From: CANHBY01 sp031374415
Lineage (GTDB): Bacteria; Pseudomonadota; Gammaproteobacteria; Burkholderiales; Burkholderiaceae_C
Assembly (NCBI GenBank): GCA_031374415.1
Contig: JANMGB010000120.1
Location: forward strand, 1-13,292
Length of the DNA: 13,292 nt
Reading direction: 5' to 3'
Numbering within the stretch: the first letter of the stretch is position 1; each line of letters starts with the position of its first letter. A program made the position numbers and the translations under genes. Positions 12,574 through 13,292 of the stretch are shown here, one piece after another. The notes under the pieces were generated by a model. It was not told the DNA's origin. It did not search any database and saw only the letters and a program-made list of their open reading frames with translations.

Positions 12574-12804
12574 TTACTTGGCCAGTTCGCGGTAGAGGCT
12601 GTCGAACTCATCCAGACTGGACGCGAAAGAAGCCATCACGTGGCGGCGGGGGCGCTCCTTCTGCTGCCGGTCGATGTAGTCGCGCAGGGCCTCATCGAGC
12701 ACCGCCTGGAACTGGCGGCCCTGGCTTTCTGCGATTTGGCGCAACGCCGCCAGCACATCGGGCGCGGCCTGGGAAGAAAACTTTTCGCGGACAGCAGTCG
12801 TCAT
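12574..12804 (-). CDS. Antitoxin of the Doc system, ribbon-helix-helix-like
   Basis: This 76-aa protein starts MTTAVREKFSSQAAPDVLAA. The N-terminal strand followed by two helices (ALRQIAESQGRQFQAVLDEALRDYI) fits a ribbon-helix-helix or similar DNA-binding antitoxin, and the acidic/basic C-terminus ending SLDEFDSLYRELAK fits a toxin-binding tail. ATG 12804 has GGAG 6 bases upstream; ATGs at 12816 and 12819 would place that site inside the gene. It is not obviously a Phd/YefM protein. As first gene before Doc it would neutralise the toxin and repress the operon through the inverted repeat just upstream. Confidence 0.8.
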   Translation of the reverse strand: MTTAVREKFSSQAAPDVLAALRQIAESQGRQFQAVLDEALRDYIDRQQKERPRRHVMASFASSLDEFDSLYRELAK

Positions 12805-12823
12805 GGCGGTCTCCATCATGATT

Positions 12824-12853
12824 TATCTTGACGCTTCATGATAGAGCAAGATA
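12824..12853 (-). promoter_or_regulatory. Operator/promoter of the Doc operon
   Basis: TATCTTG at 12824-12830 and CAAGATA at 12847-12853 form an inverted repeat 20 bases upstream of the antitoxin ATG. A TCATGAT core lies between, and a further ATCATGAT overlaps 12815-12822. On the minus strand TTGCTC and ATAAAT with 17 bases between could be a weak -35/-10 pair. An antitoxin-bound operator is the likely role. Confidence 0.55.
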
Positions 12854-13087
12854 GAAAGGTTTGCTACCGCGTTGACGGCGTTCGATGCCTGACCGGTGGC
12901 CTTGGTTGACGGTGAACCGGCGCGCGTAAGTTGTTGATTTTGCTAGACCGCCATCTGCGCCTACCCGCAGGTCAAACGGAGAATAGAGACGGCTCTGGCA
13001 GAGAAAGTGGCCGATTTCAGGCGTTTCGGCAGCAGGCCACCCGCAGCACAGGTGGCCGGAACTCCGCGTGGCGCGGGGATTTCGCCC
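12854..13087. other. Gene-free stretch between the Doc operon and the ssrA terminator
   Basis: No gene is supported here. It contains GTTGACGG twice (near 12871 and 12912), an inverted repeat GGCCACC (13035-13041) with GGTGGCC (13051-13057) around 9 bases, and little else. The border between the mobile element and the chromosome may fall in this stretch, but no direct repeat of an attachment core can be identified. Confidence 0.4.
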
Positions 13088-13120
13088 AAGAAAAAGGGCC
13101 CGGAGATTGTCCGAGCCCTT
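13088..13120 (-). terminator. Intrinsic terminator of ssrA
   Basis: On the minus strand AAGGGC (13120 to 13115), CGG (13113 to 13111), loop ACAATCT, CCG (13103 to 13101) and GCCCTT (13099 to 13094) form a strong stem with one mismatch. The T-rich stretch TTTTTCTT follows, ending at 13088. It starts 5 bases after the tmRNA CCA end. Confidence 0.9.
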
Positions 13121-13125
13121 GTATA

Positions 13126-13292
13126 TGGTGGAGCTGGGGGGAATCGAACCCCCGTCCGCAAGCCTTTGTCAGACAGATCTACATGCTTAGCTGGCTGATT
13201 TGGATTTAAAGCCGAAGGTCGCGCAGCAGCACGCTACCCCCAGCCCGAGTCACTTGATTTGACGCTGCATTGAGTAACACAATGCAGCGCGA
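13126..13292 (-). ncRNA. ssrA: tmRNA (ssrA), 3' part
   Basis: Read on the minus strand, the window holds the last 167 bases of tmRNA, whose 5' part and peptide tag lie beyond the right edge. The 3' end has the tRNA-like acceptor and T-arm: GGACGGGGGTTCGATTCCCC, then CAGCTCCACCA with the CCA encoded at 13128-13126. Before it comes the conserved CTAAGCATGTAG stretch, found in beta- and gamma-proteobacterial tmRNAs. Further upstream CGCTGCATTG (13289 to 13280) and CAATGCAGCG (13272 to 13263) form a 10-bp stem, part of a pseudoknot. tmRNA rescues stalled ribosomes with SmpB. The gene is a common landing site for mobile elements. Confidence 0.95.

Noticed and set aside
12858..12864. Single GGTTTGC near the Doc promoter
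   Set aside because: One isolated heptamer is expected by chance in 13 kb and has no neighbouring copies.

Overview
The window reads as part of a mobile, phage-satellite-like or integrative element in a GC-rich proteobacterium, next to a chromosomal ssrA (tmRNA) gene. GC content is high by eye, the tmRNA 3' part matches the beta/gamma-proteobacterial form, and many genes overlap by a few bases as in phage-type operons. A Betaproteobacterium is my best guess, but the genus cannot be read from the sequence.

Layout, left to right. (1) 1-2383, minus strand: a winged-helix regulator followed by a type I restriction subunit HsdR that runs off the left edge. (2) 2507-3207, plus strand: a 67-aa protein and a DUF3489 protein. 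(3) 3208-3842: a 635-bp stretch with no gene but dense in DNA structure. It holds an 18-bp inverted repeat, six GGTTYGC-type heptamers, and a site resembling a lambda-type cos (box B, minus strand). (4) 3843-4409, minus strand: a HEPN-like protein flanked on both sides by the same triple 9-bp repeat. (5) 4658-8673, plus strand: a 245-aa protein with a C-terminal HTH-like segment, an AlpA-type regulator, a 603-aa P-loop ATPase of the primase/helicase type, a 91-aa protein and a 281-aa coiled-coil protein. (6) 8678-8824: a second copy of the cos-like site (box A, plus strand) followed by four GGTTACC heptamers. (7) 8841-11856, plus strand: two unknown small proteins, a DUF2924 protein, a serine recombinase and a 150-aa protein, the last three joined by ATGA overlaps. 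(8) 11862-12804, minus strand: a ribbon-helix-helix-like antitoxin, a Doc-type toxin and a two-CxxC protein. (9) 12805-13292: toxin-antitoxin promoter region, then the ssrA terminator and the 3' part of ssrA (minus strand).

How it may work together (inference): the serine recombinase with DUF2924 moves the element, AlpA controls it, and the ATPase with the repeat clusters replicates it. The cos-like boxes may let a helper phage package it. HsdR, the HEPN protein and the Doc system look like defence or stability cargo. The least expected feature is the pair of about 105-bp gapless related boxes in opposite orientation. Each begins its core with a cosQ-like GGGTCCTTCC and ends in its own heptamer array.
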